Origin: Burkholderiales bacterium PBB6
GTDB taxonomy: Bacteria > Pseudomonadota > Gammaproteobacteria > Burkholderiales > Burkholderiaceae_C
Length of the DNA stretch: 64,000 nucleotides
Assembly: GCA_002255925.1 (NCBI GenBank)
Contig: NKIH01000005.1
Span: 1 to 64,000, forward strand
Direction of reading: 5' to 3'
The position numbers and the translations under genes are program-made. Under the pieces are notes generated by a model. It saw nothing but the letters and a program-made list of their open reading frames with translations. It was not told the DNA's origin and did no database searches. Positions within the stretch are counted from its first letter, which is position 1. Every line of letters starts with the position of its first letter. Positions 14,849 to 22,388 of the stretch are shown here, piece by piece.

Positions 14849-15304
14849 ATGAAACCCATCACCCGACGCATTCTTCAAGCCGTGCTGTACGAAGCCGTGG
14901 CGATCGCCGTGGTGGGGCCGCTGCTGAGCCTGGCCTTCGATGAGCCGGCCAGCTCCACCCTCGGCCTGGCGGTGGTGATGTCCACCGTGGCGCTGGCCTG
15001 GAACTACGTCTTCAACGCCCTTTTCGAGCGCTGGGAAACCCGCCAGACCACCAAGGGCCGCTCATTGGCGCGGCGGCTGGCGCACGGCATCGGCTTCGAG
15101 GGCGGGCTGGTGGTGATGCTGATCCCTGTGATGTCGGTGTGGCTGCACATCACCCCGCTGCAGGCCTTCTTGGCCAACCTCGGCCTGCTGGCGTTTTTCT
15201 TCTTCTACGCCATCGGCTTCACCTGGGTCTTTGACCGGGTGTTCGGACTGCCGGCTTCAGCACAGGCGCACCAGCCCCCTGAAACGGAAGGAAGCTGTCC
15301 GTGA
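14849..15304 (+). CDS. PACE-family efflux transporter (AceI-like)
   Basis: A 151-residue inner-membrane protein with four transmembrane helices arranged as two tandem bacterial-transmembrane-pair domains. The N-terminal RRILQAVLYE motif includes E15, the position essential for proton coupling in Acinetobacter AceI. WNYVFNALFERWE closes the first helix pair, and FTWVFDRVF is the matching motif of the second. Known members export chlorhexidine, acriflavine or short diamines; the substrate here is unknown. The ATG at 14849 was preferred over an upstream extension that overlaps the GFA gene. The stop overlaps the start of the next gene (GTGA). Confidence 0.9.
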   Translation: MKPITRRILQAVLYEAVAIAVVGPLLSLAFDEPASSTLGLAVVMSTVALAWNYVFNALFERWETRQTTKGRSLARRLAHGIGFEGGLVVMLIPVMSVWLHITPLQAFLANLGLLAFFFFYAIGFTWVFDRVFGLPASAQAHQPPETEGSCP

Positions 15305-15738
15305 CCCGACTTCACCTTGCCCGTCGCCTGCTGATCGCCGCTGTCTTGCTTGGCGGGGCTGGCTCCGCGATGGCTCAGGTCACGAGCCAGTTGACCAAGG
15401 CTGATGCCGTTGCCAAGGCCGAGCAATTCGTGGTCAGCAATGGCTACACCCACGCTCTCCCTGAGCAGGTCAGCCCAACCTTGACACCCGAGTCACTGGA
15501 ATGGACCAACGACCGGGCGAAGCGACTGGCCCAGCGCTTCAACACGCTGAACCCGAAAGCCGTCGGCATACGACGAGGCAGCCTCAATAGTCCGGGCGGC
15601 TGGAGCGTCTGCTTCGACTACGTCGATGTCGGCCCGGGTTCAAACACCTGCCGGGTGGTGACCATGGACGATGCGGGGGGCCATCTGTCCGTCCAGCACG
15701 TCGACGGTCTACGAAGCTATTTCGCAGGGTTCGACTGA
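15301..15738 (+). CDS. Small secreted protein of unknown function
   Basis: A 145-residue protein with a clear Sec signal peptide (RRLLIAAVLLGGAGSAMA, cut before QVTS). The mature part is acidic/neutral and contains two Cys (SVCFDYV and SNTCRVV) that could form a disulfide in the periplasm. It ends GLRSYFAGFD. The GTG start at 15301 overlaps the PACE stop by 4 bases, so it is translated with the transporter. I recognise no family. Co-translation with a PACE pump is worth noting, since these pumps are usually encoded alone beside a LysR gene. Confidence 0.75.
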   Translation: MTRLHLARRLLIAAVLLGGAGSAMAQVTSQLTKADAVAKAEQFVVSNGYTHALPEQVSPTLTPESLEWTNDRAKRLAQRFNTLNPKAVGIRRGSLNSPGGWSVCFDYVDVGPGSNTCRVVTMDDAGGHLSVQHVDGLRSYFAGFD

Positions 15739-15789
15739 GGCTCGGCCACGCTGCTGCAAATCGTCTCAGCGCCCCGCGCGCGCAATGCT

Positions 15790-16740
15790 TCAAGCGCCTT
15801 GAGCCAGCAACCACGCCATCGCCGCAGACACCGTCACCATCTGCGCTTCATTGCACTGGGCGGGTGTGGCACGCGGGCTGTCCGGGTAGACCTCGGTCGT
15901 CGTGACGAAGCGGGCATCGGTGAGGCCACCGCACAGGCCCAGCGGGCGCTTGTTGTAATGGATGACACCGGGCTGCTTCATGGGTGAGCCAATCAGGCAA
16001 CCGTCGGCATCGGGCTCGGCGATGTGCGTGACCTCGCGCACCGCCTTGATCAGCGCGCCCTGGAATTCGGGCTCCGGGCGCGGGGTATCGCCCACCAGGT
16101 AGAAGCCATCGGGGATGGGATGCGGCACAAAGGTGTTGCCGTCGCGCGCAGCTTTGGCCGGGCCGAATTCGCTGTTGTCGGTGTCGGTGGTTTCGTGCAG
16201 GTCCACATGCAAGTCCACCCGGGGCGCATGGGCGGCCACGCAGGCCATGGCCAGCGACGCCTCACCCGCCGGGCTGTCGGTGCGGAACTGGCGGTTCGGG
16301 TCCAGCGCATCGGGGTTCCAGCGGTTGATGGTTTCGTAGCCCCACGGGCTGATGCACGGCAGCACCAGCAGGTTGACCAGGCCCACATGCCGGGCGAACT
16401 CCTGGCGGATCCACTGCAGCGCGCCCTGCACGCCGCTGGTTTCGTAGCCATGCACGCCGCCGGTCACCAGCACCGTGGGCAAGTCGTCACGCCAGTCGCG
16501 GCTGCGCACGGCCATCAGCGGGTAGGTGCCCAGGCCCAGGCGGGTGTAGTCCAGCTCACCGTACGAGAACAACTCGGCCTCACCCGGCACGCTCGCCCGC
16601 AGCGGCGCCAGCACCTCGTCCTGGTAGCTGCGGCGCAGCGGCTGTCGGGCCAGCCAGGCGGCTCGCTCAGGGGCAGCCCAAGGCTGGCCGGGGGTGCCGA
16701 CGGGGTACGGGGCGGGAGCGGAGGCAGACAGATGGGGCAT
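15790..16740 (-). CDS. M14-like zinc carboxypeptidase/deacylase
   Basis: A 316-residue protein with the M14/AstE-type zinc site: HxxE in TGGVHGYETSG and a later His in HVDLHETTD, where the second Glu or Asp may assist. DPNRQF, an Asn-Arg substrate-carboxylate motif, is also present. No signal peptide is evident from the ATG at 16740; an upstream GTG at 16812 would add 24 residues with no better leader. It is convergent with the secreted protein gene (51 bases apart). Likely a cytoplasmic carboxypeptidase or amino-acid deacylase; the exact substrate is unknown. Confidence 0.8.
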   Translation of the reverse strand: MPHLSASAPAPYPVGTPGQPWAAPERAAWLARQPLRRSYQDEVLAPLRASVPGEAELFSYGELDYTRLGLGTYPLMAVRSRDWRDDLPTVLVTGGVHGYETSGVQGALQWIRQEFARHVGLVNLLVLPCISPWGYETINRWNPDALDPNRQFRTDSPAGEASLAMACVAAHAPRVDLHVDLHETTDTDNSEFGPAKAARDGNTFVPHPIPDGFYLVGDTPRPEPEFQGALIKAVREVTHIAEPDADGCLIGSPMKQPGVIHYNKRPLGLCGGLTDARFVTTTEVYPDSPRATPAQCNEAQMVTVSAAMAWLLAQGA

Positions 16741-16905
16741 GGCGATCCAGGCAGTGAAGGTTGACGCGGCACGCGTCTGCCACACGATACATCGCCACTG
16801 CAACATCGCCACCGCCGCATCCCCTTCGCCGGCGCCAGCCGCCCGCCCGCGTCAACGGAGGTATCGTGCTGCGGCACATCCGCAAAACTTCACACAGCAT
16901 CCCCC

Positions 16906-17514
16906 ATGTTCGGAAAAAAGAAAGAACTGAAGTACATCAAGGTATCGGGCGCCATCGTGGCCCGCGGCGAGTACGACGCCAGCGCAGTGAACTCGCGCCC
17001 CTACACCGCCGTCACGATCGTGGATGAGCAAGGCGAGCAGTTGCACTTCCAGGCACTGATCATTCCGAAACGGCTGGATGACCAGATCACTTTGAACAAG
17101 CCGATGCACTTCATCATCCTGCGGTTTCGCGGCAAGAAGGGCATGGTGGGCTGCTTGCTGGCTCTGGAGACAGAAGGCCGGAAGCTGCTGTACCTCGATG
17201 AAGCCACGGACCTGATCAAGTCCTTCACCCGTGAGCTGTCGACGTCGTACCAGGTGATGAAGATCAACACCATGGCCTTCGCGATCTTCGCCGTGGTTGG
17301 CGGCTACCTCTGCGTCGGTGCAGCGATGCTGGCAGGCGCCGTGCTCGGCAAGTTCATCGGCTCAGTGCTGGCCTTCGCGGGCGTTGGCCTGTGGGGAGCG
17401 AAGCTGCTTTACCCGTTCGTGCAGTGGAAAGCCTATGCAGGCCTGCCGGAGTTCGAGGCCTTGCTGGCTGCTGAGGGTTACCGCGCACAGGCACCCGTGT
17501 CGGACAAGTACTGA
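16906..17514 (+). CDS. Two-helix inner-membrane protein of unknown function
   Basis: A 202-residue protein. Residues 1-110 form a soluble, beta-rich domain with a very basic start (MFGKKKELKYIKV). Two adjacent hydrophobic helices follow at about 122-143 (MAFAIFAVVGGYLCVGAAML) and 145-165 (LGKFIGSVLAFAGVGLWGAK), then a short cytoplasmic tail ending DKY. No Sec signal and no known motif. The gene stands alone between the M14-like gene (divergent) and the sulfur genes (convergent). I do not recognise it. Confidence 0.75.
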   Translation: MFGKKKELKYIKVSGAIVARGEYDASAVNSRPYTAVTIVDEQGEQLHFQALIIPKRLDDQITLNKPMHFIILRFRGKKGMVGCLLALETEGRKLLYLDEATDLIKSFTRELSTSYQVMKINTMAFAIFAVVGGYLCVGAAMLAGAVLGKFIGSVLAFAGVGLWGAKLLYPFVQWKAYAGLPEFEALLAAEGYRAQAPVSDKY

Positions 17515-17543
17515 CCCTGAGGCCCTACTCGCACCGTTCGGTC

Positions 17544-17560
17544 AGCCTCGATGAGAGGCT
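17544..17560. terminator. Short hairpin between convergent genes
   Basis: AGCCTC and GAGGCT are exact inverted repeats separated by GATGA. They fall between the rightward gene ending at 17514 and the leftward PRF gene ending at 17559. There is no T-run, so termination is only suggested by position. Confidence 0.3.
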
Positions 17561-18656
17561 ATTGCGCCTGCCCGGGTGACACCTCAACCGGCAGCAGCTC
17601 CGCCATCCAGCGCAGCATGCCGCCGCCCAGGTTGGCCACCTGCGTGAAGCCGGCCTTCTGCAACAGCACCACCGCCTGGGCCGAGCGCGCGCCCGATCGG
17701 CACACCGCGATCAACGGGCGAGCAGGATCGAGCTCACCCACCCTGGCCAACAGCTCGGGCAGGGGCAAAGACAGCGCGCCTGGAATGTGGCCGAAGCGGT
17801 CATTGAATTCATGTGTCTCGCGCACATCAATCAACTGCAGCGTGCCCGGCGTTTGCGTCGCCAGCATGTCTTCGAGCGCCACCGACCGAATTTCCCACAG
17901 GCCACCAAAGGTGAAGGTCAGCGGCGCCCAGTCAGGCTGAACAGGCAAGGCGCCTGTGCCCTCGGGCCGGCCGCACTGCAGGTTCGCCGGCACGGCCACC
18001 GCCATCTGCTTCGGATGCGGCAGGCCGAGGTGCTGCATGTAGCCGGTGAAGTCGGCCTCGCTCGCATCACCACCCAGCCGCGGGTTGAAGCGCAGCTCTT
18101 CAGCCACGCTGGTGACGGTGACGCCGCGGTAGTCATGGCCGGGGTACAGCAAACACCCGGGCGGCAACGACAGGATCTGCTCACGGACCGAGCGGTACAG
18201 CGTGGCGGCAGAGCCCTGCTGGAAATCCGTGCGGCCGCAACCCCGAATCAACAGGCTGTCGCCGGTGAAGGCCATGCTGTGGTCGTCCAGCACATAGCTG
18301 AGGCAGCCGTTGGTATGGCCGGGGGTGGCACGCACCTCCAGGTGGCGATTACCGAAGCTCACGCGGTCGCCATGCTGCAAGGCGCGGTCGACGTTGGCTG
18401 CGCCCGCAGCACGGGACAGCAAGATCTCGCTGCCGCAGCGCTGCTTCAGCAACCAGGCTGCGGTGACGTGGTCGGCATGCACATGGGTGTCGAGCGTGGC
18501 CACCAGGCGCAAGCCACATTCGCGCACCAGGGCCAGGTCGCGCCGCTCGTTGTCATACACGGGGTCGATCAGCACCGCCTCGCCCGACGGCAGATCGCCC
18601 AGCAGGTAGGTGTAGGTGGACGAGGTCGCGTCAAAGAGTTGTCGGAAGACCAGCAT
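17559..18656 (-). CDS. Persulfide dioxygenase-rhodanese fusion (PRF)
   Basis: A 365-residue two-domain enzyme. Residues 1-240 are an ETHE1-type metallo-beta-lactamase fold with the H58-V-H60-A-D62-H63 iron motif, TPGHTNG, FTGDSLLIRGCGRTDFQ and LYPGHDY. Residues about 265-360 are a rhodanese domain with active-site C319 in VCRSGARS. In characterised PRF proteins the dioxygenase oxidises glutathione persulfide to sulfite and the rhodanese shuttles sulfane sulfur with thiosulfate. It is the third gene after two YeeE/YedE membrane proteins; the gap is only 2 bases. Together they form a sulfide/persulfide detoxification unit. Length matches the known fusions. Confidence 0.93.
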   Translation of the reverse strand: MLVFRQLFDATSSTYTYLLGDLPSGEAVLIDPVYDNERRDLALVRECGLRLVATLDTHVHADHVTAAWLLKQRCGSEILLSRAAGAANVDRALQHGDRVSFGNRHLEVRATPGHTNGCLSYVLDDHSMAFTGDSLLIRGCGRTDFQQGSAATLYRSVREQILSLPPGCLLYPGHDYRGVTVTSVAEELRFNPRLGGDASEADFTGYMQHLGLPHPKQMAVAVPANLQCGRPEGTGALPVQPDWAPLTFTFGGLWEIRSVALEDMLATQTPGTLQLIDVRETHEFNDRFGHIPGALSLPLPELLARVGELDPARPLIAVCRSGARSAQAVVLLQKAGFTQVANLGGGMLRWMAELLPVEVSPGQAQ

Positions 18657-18658
18657 GC

Positions 18659-19096
18659 TCAGCCTTTCACGAGAAACTTGTCATGCAGCACCATGCCCGC
18701 GACCATGGCCGCCACGAAGATGGCCGCCGAGCCCAGGCCGTTGTTCTGCGCGGCTCCCAGCTCGGCCCCCAGCGCCACCAGGGCCGGGCCCGGGCAGAAG
18801 CCGCCAATGCCCCAGCCGATGCCGAACAGCACACCGCCCAACACCAGGCGGCGGTCGATGGTGCGGTCGGTGGGTATTTCCATCGGTGCGCCGCTCCAGG
18901 CCACGCGGCGCCGGGCTGCGCGGGCGAACAGCACGATGCCCAGCGCAATCGCGCCACCCATCACCAAGGCCAGGCTGGGGTCCCAGGCGCCGGTCAGATC
19001 GAGGAAGGCTTTCACCTTCGCCGGGTTGGTCATGCCAGCCAGGATCAAGCCCAGACCAAACAACAGGCCGCTGGCAAAGCCGATGAGTGAGCCCAT
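18659..19096 (-). CDS. YeeE/YedE-family membrane protein (PmpB-like)
   Basis: A 145-residue protein with four to five transmembrane helices. It carries the half-protein signature of YeeE transporters: GLGLILAGMTNPAKV near the N-terminus and IGGFCPGPAL, whose Cys is the conserved sulfur-relay residue, in the second half. Full-length YeeE imports thiosulfate; split pairs such as this one are proposed to move sulfur compounds across the inner membrane. It lies 10 bases after its partner and 2 bases before the PRF gene. Confidence 0.88.
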   Translation of the reverse strand: MGSLIGFASGLLFGLGLILAGMTNPAKVKAFLDLTGAWDPSLALVMGGAIALGIVLFARAARRRVAWSGAPMEIPTDRTIDRRLVLGGVLFGIGWGIGGFCPGPALVALGAELGAAQNNGLGSAAIFVAAMVAGMVLHDKFLVKG

Positions 19097-19106
19097 GGTG
19101 CGCTCC

Positions 19107-19550
19107 TCAAACCACGTGCCGCAGCACGAACACGGTAACGAAGCCCGCGCCCATGAAGGCCGCCACGTTCACCAACGAGCGCAGCGAGAGACGGCTCAAG
19201 CCGCACACGCCGTGGCCACTGGTGCAGCCGTTGCCCACGCGCGCGCCCACACCCACCAGCAGGCCCGCCAGCACCAGCGCGGGTGCGCCCACATCCACCG
19301 CCACCGGCGGCAAAGGCGAAACCATCCGCCACAGCCAAGGCGCCAGCAGCAGGCCGCCCACAAAGGCCACGCGGTGTGCCTCGGCCCGCAGGCCGGTGCG
19401 CGCCAGCAGCGCGTTGATCGGCCCGGCCACGATGCCCGCAATGCCGGCGATGCGGCCATGGCCGAACAGGTACAGGCCGGCGGCCAGCGCCAGCAGCAGG
19501 CCGCCCAGCAGGGAAGCCCAAGGGGTGAAGTGGATCCAGTCGATGGTCAT
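19107..19550 (-). CDS. YeeE/YedE-family membrane protein (PmpA-like)
   Basis: A 147-residue membrane protein with four to five helices and the paired-Cys motif GNGCTSGHGVCG, the other half of the YeeE sulfur-transport signature. It is the first gene of the PmpA-PmpB-PRF unit. The start at 19550 has no strong ribosome-binding site. A hairpin-forming CCCGCATGATGCGGG (19578-19592) lies 28 bases upstream and may be an operator. No dedicated sulfide-sensing ArsR or FisR regulator is adjacent. Confidence 0.88.
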   Translation of the reverse strand: MTIDWIHFTPWASLLGGLLLALAAGLYLFGHGRIAGIAGIVAGPINALLARTGLRAEAHRVAFVGGLLLAPWLWRMVSPLPPVAVDVGAPALVLAGLLVGVGARVGNGCTSGHGVCGLSRLSLRSLVNVAAFMGAGFVTVFVLRHVV

Positions 19551-19639
19551 GGCGCGGCGTGGCGATGTTCAACGTTGCCCGCATGATGCGGGAAAAGGTC
19601 GGTCAGAGGCGGGTGAAAGCGACGAAGGTGGGATGCCGC

Positions 19640-20158
19640 TCACGCCAGCATCGCCTCCAGCGTCTGCCCGGCCTGGCCCATGGCGGCAGACAAGGCCTGC
19701 AGCTCGGCGGCTGAGCTAGCGCTGGTCATGGCAGACACCACCTCGGCCTGCATCTGGCGGGCCTGCGTGGCCAGCGCTTCGCCTTCGGGCGTCAGGCTCA
19801 GGCGCCAGACGCGGGCGTCCAGCGCATCGGCCTCACGCTGCAGCCAGCCCTGGGCCACCAGCCGGCTCACCAGCATGCTGACGCCGCTCTTCGCCACAAA
19901 ACAGCGCTCTGCCAACTGCTGCTGGCTCATGCCCGGCGTGGTCAGCAGGTACACCAGCACCTCGTGCTCGGGCAGGCGCAGGCCCAGCCCGGCCAGGCGC
20001 TGGGTCATCACCGCATCACACAGGTGGTAGGTGCGCACCACGCTCAACCAGGCCTGCATGGCCGGGGCGCTGACGCTGGCGGCTTTGCGGCTGCGGGCAC
20101 GGGTGCCGGCGGGCAAGGTGGCTTTCTGGGCCATCGGTTTGAGCATCGGCTTGGGCAT
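19640..20158 (-). CDS. MarR-family transcriptional regulator
   Basis: A 172-residue winged-helix regulator. The basic N-terminal tail (KATLPAGTRARSRK) is followed by the MarR core: LGLRLPEHEVLVYLL, HTH MSQQQLAERCFVAKSGVSML, and a wing ending DARVWRLSLTPEGEAL. The ATG at 20158 follows TGGAG by 6 bases and is preferred to the GTG at 20170. It is divergent from the thioesterase gene, and a perfect 16-base palindrome lies between them, so it probably represses itself and the thioesterase. It might also act on the sulfur genes downstream on the same strand, 90 bases away. Confidence 0.88.
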   Translation of the reverse strand: MPKPMLKPMAQKATLPAGTRARSRKAASVSAPAMQAWLSVVRTYHLCDAVMTQRLAGLGLRLPEHEVLVYLLTTPGMSQQQLAERCFVAKSGVSMLVSRLVAQGWLQREADALDARVWRLSLTPEGEALATQARQMQAEVVSAMTSASSAAELQALSAAMGQAGQTLEAMLA

Positions 20159-20174
20159 CGGGTGCTCCACATGA

Positions 20175-20190
20175 AGTTCAATATTGAACT
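20175..20190. promoter_or_regulatory. 16-bp palindrome, likely MarR operator
   Basis: AGTTCAATATTGAACT is a perfect palindrome between the divergent MarR and thioesterase genes. A second, imperfect copy follows at 20195-20208 (GTTCTGAATTGAAC). The spacing and AT-rich centre are typical for MarR dimer binding. Confidence 0.75.
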
Positions 20191-20225
20191 AGACTGTTCT
20201 GAATTGAACCAACTGTAACGCCAGA

Positions 20226-20753
20226 ATGAACCTCTACCTGCGCCTGCTCTGGACCCTGCTGCGGGCCCGCCGCCTGCCACCCCTGGTGATCGGCCAGACC
20301 CTGGAGCGCGAATTCCGCGTGTTGCCGAACGACCTCGACGCCAACGGCCACATGAACAATGGCCGCTACCTCACGCTGATCGACCTGATGCTGATCGAGT
20401 ACTTCGTGCGCATTGGCTTCGCCCGCGTGATGTTCAAGCGCGGCTGGCGGCCGATGGCGGGCGGCTCGTTCATCACCTATCGCCGCGGCCTGCAGCCCTT
20501 CCAGCGCTACACCCTGCGCTTCCGTCTGGAGGCCAGCGACCGGAGCTGGAACTACATGCGCTTCGAGTTCGTTGATGGCGACCGCCTGTGCGCTGCCGGC
20601 TACACCAAGGGCGCGGCGGTGGGCAAGGGCGGCCTGGTATCGAACGAGGAGTCTTATGCCGCGCTCGGCATGCCGCCGCTGGCCGCCGCCATGCCCGCCG
20701 CCGTTCAGCACTGGCTGGACGGTGAGCGCAGCCTGATGAACACCCCCTGGTGA
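20226..20753 (+). CDS. Hot-dog-fold acyl-CoA thioesterase (THEM6/YbgC-like)
   Basis: A 175-residue protein with a short hydrophobic N-terminus (MNLYLRLLWTLLRA) and the hot-dog core, marked by DLDANGHMNNGRYLTLIDL, in which the conserved Asp and following His/Asn mark the 4HBT-type site. Similar bacterial proteins hydrolyse fatty acyl-CoA. The substrate here is unknown. It is divergent from the MarR gene and 44 bases before the enoyl-reductase-like gene, so fatty-acid metabolism under MarR control is a reasonable inference. Confidence 0.85.
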   Translation: MNLYLRLLWTLLRARRLPPLVIGQTLEREFRVLPNDLDANGHMNNGRYLTLIDLMLIEYFVRIGFARVMFKRGWRPMAGGSFITYRRGLQPFQRYTLRFRLEASDRSWNYMRFEFVDGDRLCAAGYTKGAAVGKGGLVSNEESYAALGMPPLAAAMPAAVQHWLDGERSLMNTPW

Positions 20754-20797
20754 ACCCGCAGGGGCGCCAGCCCCGCTGCATGTGATCATCCGCGCCC

Positions 20798-22045
20798 ATG
20801 AGCACCGCCCCCACCCGCCCGTCTGATCGATCCACCGATCGTCCTTTCGACATGATCCTGTTCGGCGCCACCGGCTTCACCGGCCGGCTGGTGGCTGAAT
20901 ACCTGCTGGCCCGCTTCGGCGACCAAGGCCAGACCCTGCGCTGGGCCATGGCCGGCCGCAACCTGCCGAAGCTGGAAGCGCTGCGCAGCGAACTCGGCGC
21001 CGCGCACACGCTGCCCCTGATCGAAGCCGATGCAGGTGACGCCGGCGCGATGACCCAACTCGTGGCGCGAGCCCGCGTGGTGATCACCACCGTCGGGCCT
21101 TACCAGCGCCACGGTGAAGCCCTGGTGATGGCCTGCGCCCGGGCCGGCACCGACTATGTCGACCTGTGCGGCGAGCCTGCCTGGATGGCGAAGATGATTC
21201 CGCTGCTGCAAGGCCCGGCGGCCGACAGCGGCGCGCGCATCGTGTTTTCCTGCGGCTTCGATTCGGTGCCGTTCGACCTGGGCGTGCTGTACCTGCAGCA
21301 CGCCGCCACCCAGCTGACCGGTGCACCGCTGGCCCAGGTGCACGGCCGCGTGAAGGTGATGAAGGGCGGCATGTCGGGCGGCACGCTCGCCAGCGCGCTG
21401 GCCACCATCGAAGCCATGGGCAAAGACCCGGCACTGGCCCGCACCATGGCCAACCCGTTCGCGCTGACGCCCGGCTTCTCCGGCCCACCGCAACCCGCGG
21501 GTGATGACGCCGCCTACGACGAGCTGGCCGGCGCCTGGACCGGCCCGTTCGTGATGGCACCGATCAACACCAAGAACGTGCACCGCACCAACGCCCTGCG
21601 CGGCCACCCCTGGGGCACGCAGTTCGTCTACGACGAGCGCATGCTCAGCCGAGATGAAAGCCGCGCCCGCAGCCTGGCGCGGCAATCGAAGCTGCAGACC
21701 CGCCTGCTGGGCATCGGCCCGGTGCGTGGCCTGATGCAGCGCTTCCTGCTGCCCAAGCCGGGCCAGGGCCCCAACCAGCATCAGCGGGAAACCGGTCGCT
21801 ACGAGGTGCTGTTCATGGGCCGCACGGCCGACGGGCGCAAGCTCACCGCGAAGGTCACCGGCGACCGCGATCCGGGCTACGGTTCCACCTGCAAGATGAT
21901 CAGCGAAAGCGCCTTGTGCCTGCTGCAGGACGTGGACCAGCGCATGACACCCGGCGGTGTGTGGACCGCCGGTGCGGCGATGGGCCTGACCCTGGTCAAG
22001 CGCCTGGAAGCCCACGCCGGCCTGACGTTCTCGATGGTGGATTGA
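20798..22045 (+). CDS. Saccharopine-dehydrogenase-like trans-acting enoyl reductase
   Basis: A 415-residue NADP-dependent oxidoreductase. A Rossmann motif LFGATGFTGRLVAEYLL opens at about residue 21. RWAMAGRNLPKLEAL, VVITTVGPYQRHGE and DYVDLCGEPAWM follow, all typical of the saccharopine-dehydrogenase-like family that includes mycobacterial trans-acting enoyl reductases. Its lipid substrate is unknown. The gene follows the thioesterase in the same direction. A Met at residue 19 (FDMILFG) is a less likely start because the upstream ATG fits the spacing after the thioesterase gene. Confidence 0.85.
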   Translation: MSTAPTRPSDRSTDRPFDMILFGATGFTGRLVAEYLLARFGDQGQTLRWAMAGRNLPKLEALRSELGAAHTLPLIEADAGDAGAMTQLVARARVVITTVGPYQRHGEALVMACARAGTDYVDLCGEPAWMAKMIPLLQGPAADSGARIVFSCGFDSVPFDLGVLYLQHAATQLTGAPLAQVHGRVKVMKGGMSGGTLASALATIEAMGKDPALARTMANPFALTPGFSGPPQPAGDDAAYDELAGAWTGPFVMAPINTKNVHRTNALRGHPWGTQFVYDERMLSRDESRARSLARQSKLQTRLLGIGPVRGLMQRFLLPKPGQGPNQHQRETGRYEVLFMGRTADGRKLTAKVTGDRDPGYGSTCKMISESALCLLQDVDQRMTPGGVWTAGAAMGLTLVKRLEAHAGLTFSMVD

Positions 22046-22388
22046 CGGCCCACAAGCAGGCCCGAATCGTTAACTAGTGAGCCTGGCGCTGTGGCTTGCA
22101 CGGCGCAGGCCGGTGTGTTGGAAGCACTTCAGCAGGACAATCAATGTCGTGAAATGAGGTGTTTGATCACCGCATTTCCGGCGGCGCTGCAAGGCGCCGC
22201 ATGCACTCGCTGCTCTGGCCCTGACCGGCCCAACAGCGCCGGCCGGCGCCTCGCCCCACCAGGATGAGGATGCCGGTTGTCCACACACGGCTGAGTCCGG
22301 CGTGCTGGCGTGCCAGGCCCCGGGCTGCGTTTGCCGCCGGTGGGGTGTGCCATGTCGTGCGTCAGGCCTGCCCAGAAAGCCTGCACCC
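22046..22388. other. 343-base intergenic stretch with two GC-rich inverted repeats
   Basis: No convincing gene is present. GCGGCGC/GCGCCGC (22181-22187 and 22194-22200) form a hairpin, and GCGCCGGCCGGCGC (22236-22249) is a perfect palindrome. An open frame continues upstream of the S53 peptidase start to 22302, but its codon use is poor and it would bury the signal peptide. The hairpins may end transcription of the reductase gene or regulate the peptidase. Confidence 0.5.

Noticed and set aside
17787-19586. 599-codon rightward open frame opposite the PRF and YeeE genes
   Set aside because: Antisense shadow of three conserved genes; no signal, motif or ribosome-binding site.
22236-22249. GC-rich palindrome as a possible terminator or attachment site
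   Set aside because: No T-run, no paired copy elsewhere in the window and no integrase next to it, so it is only described as an inverted repeat.
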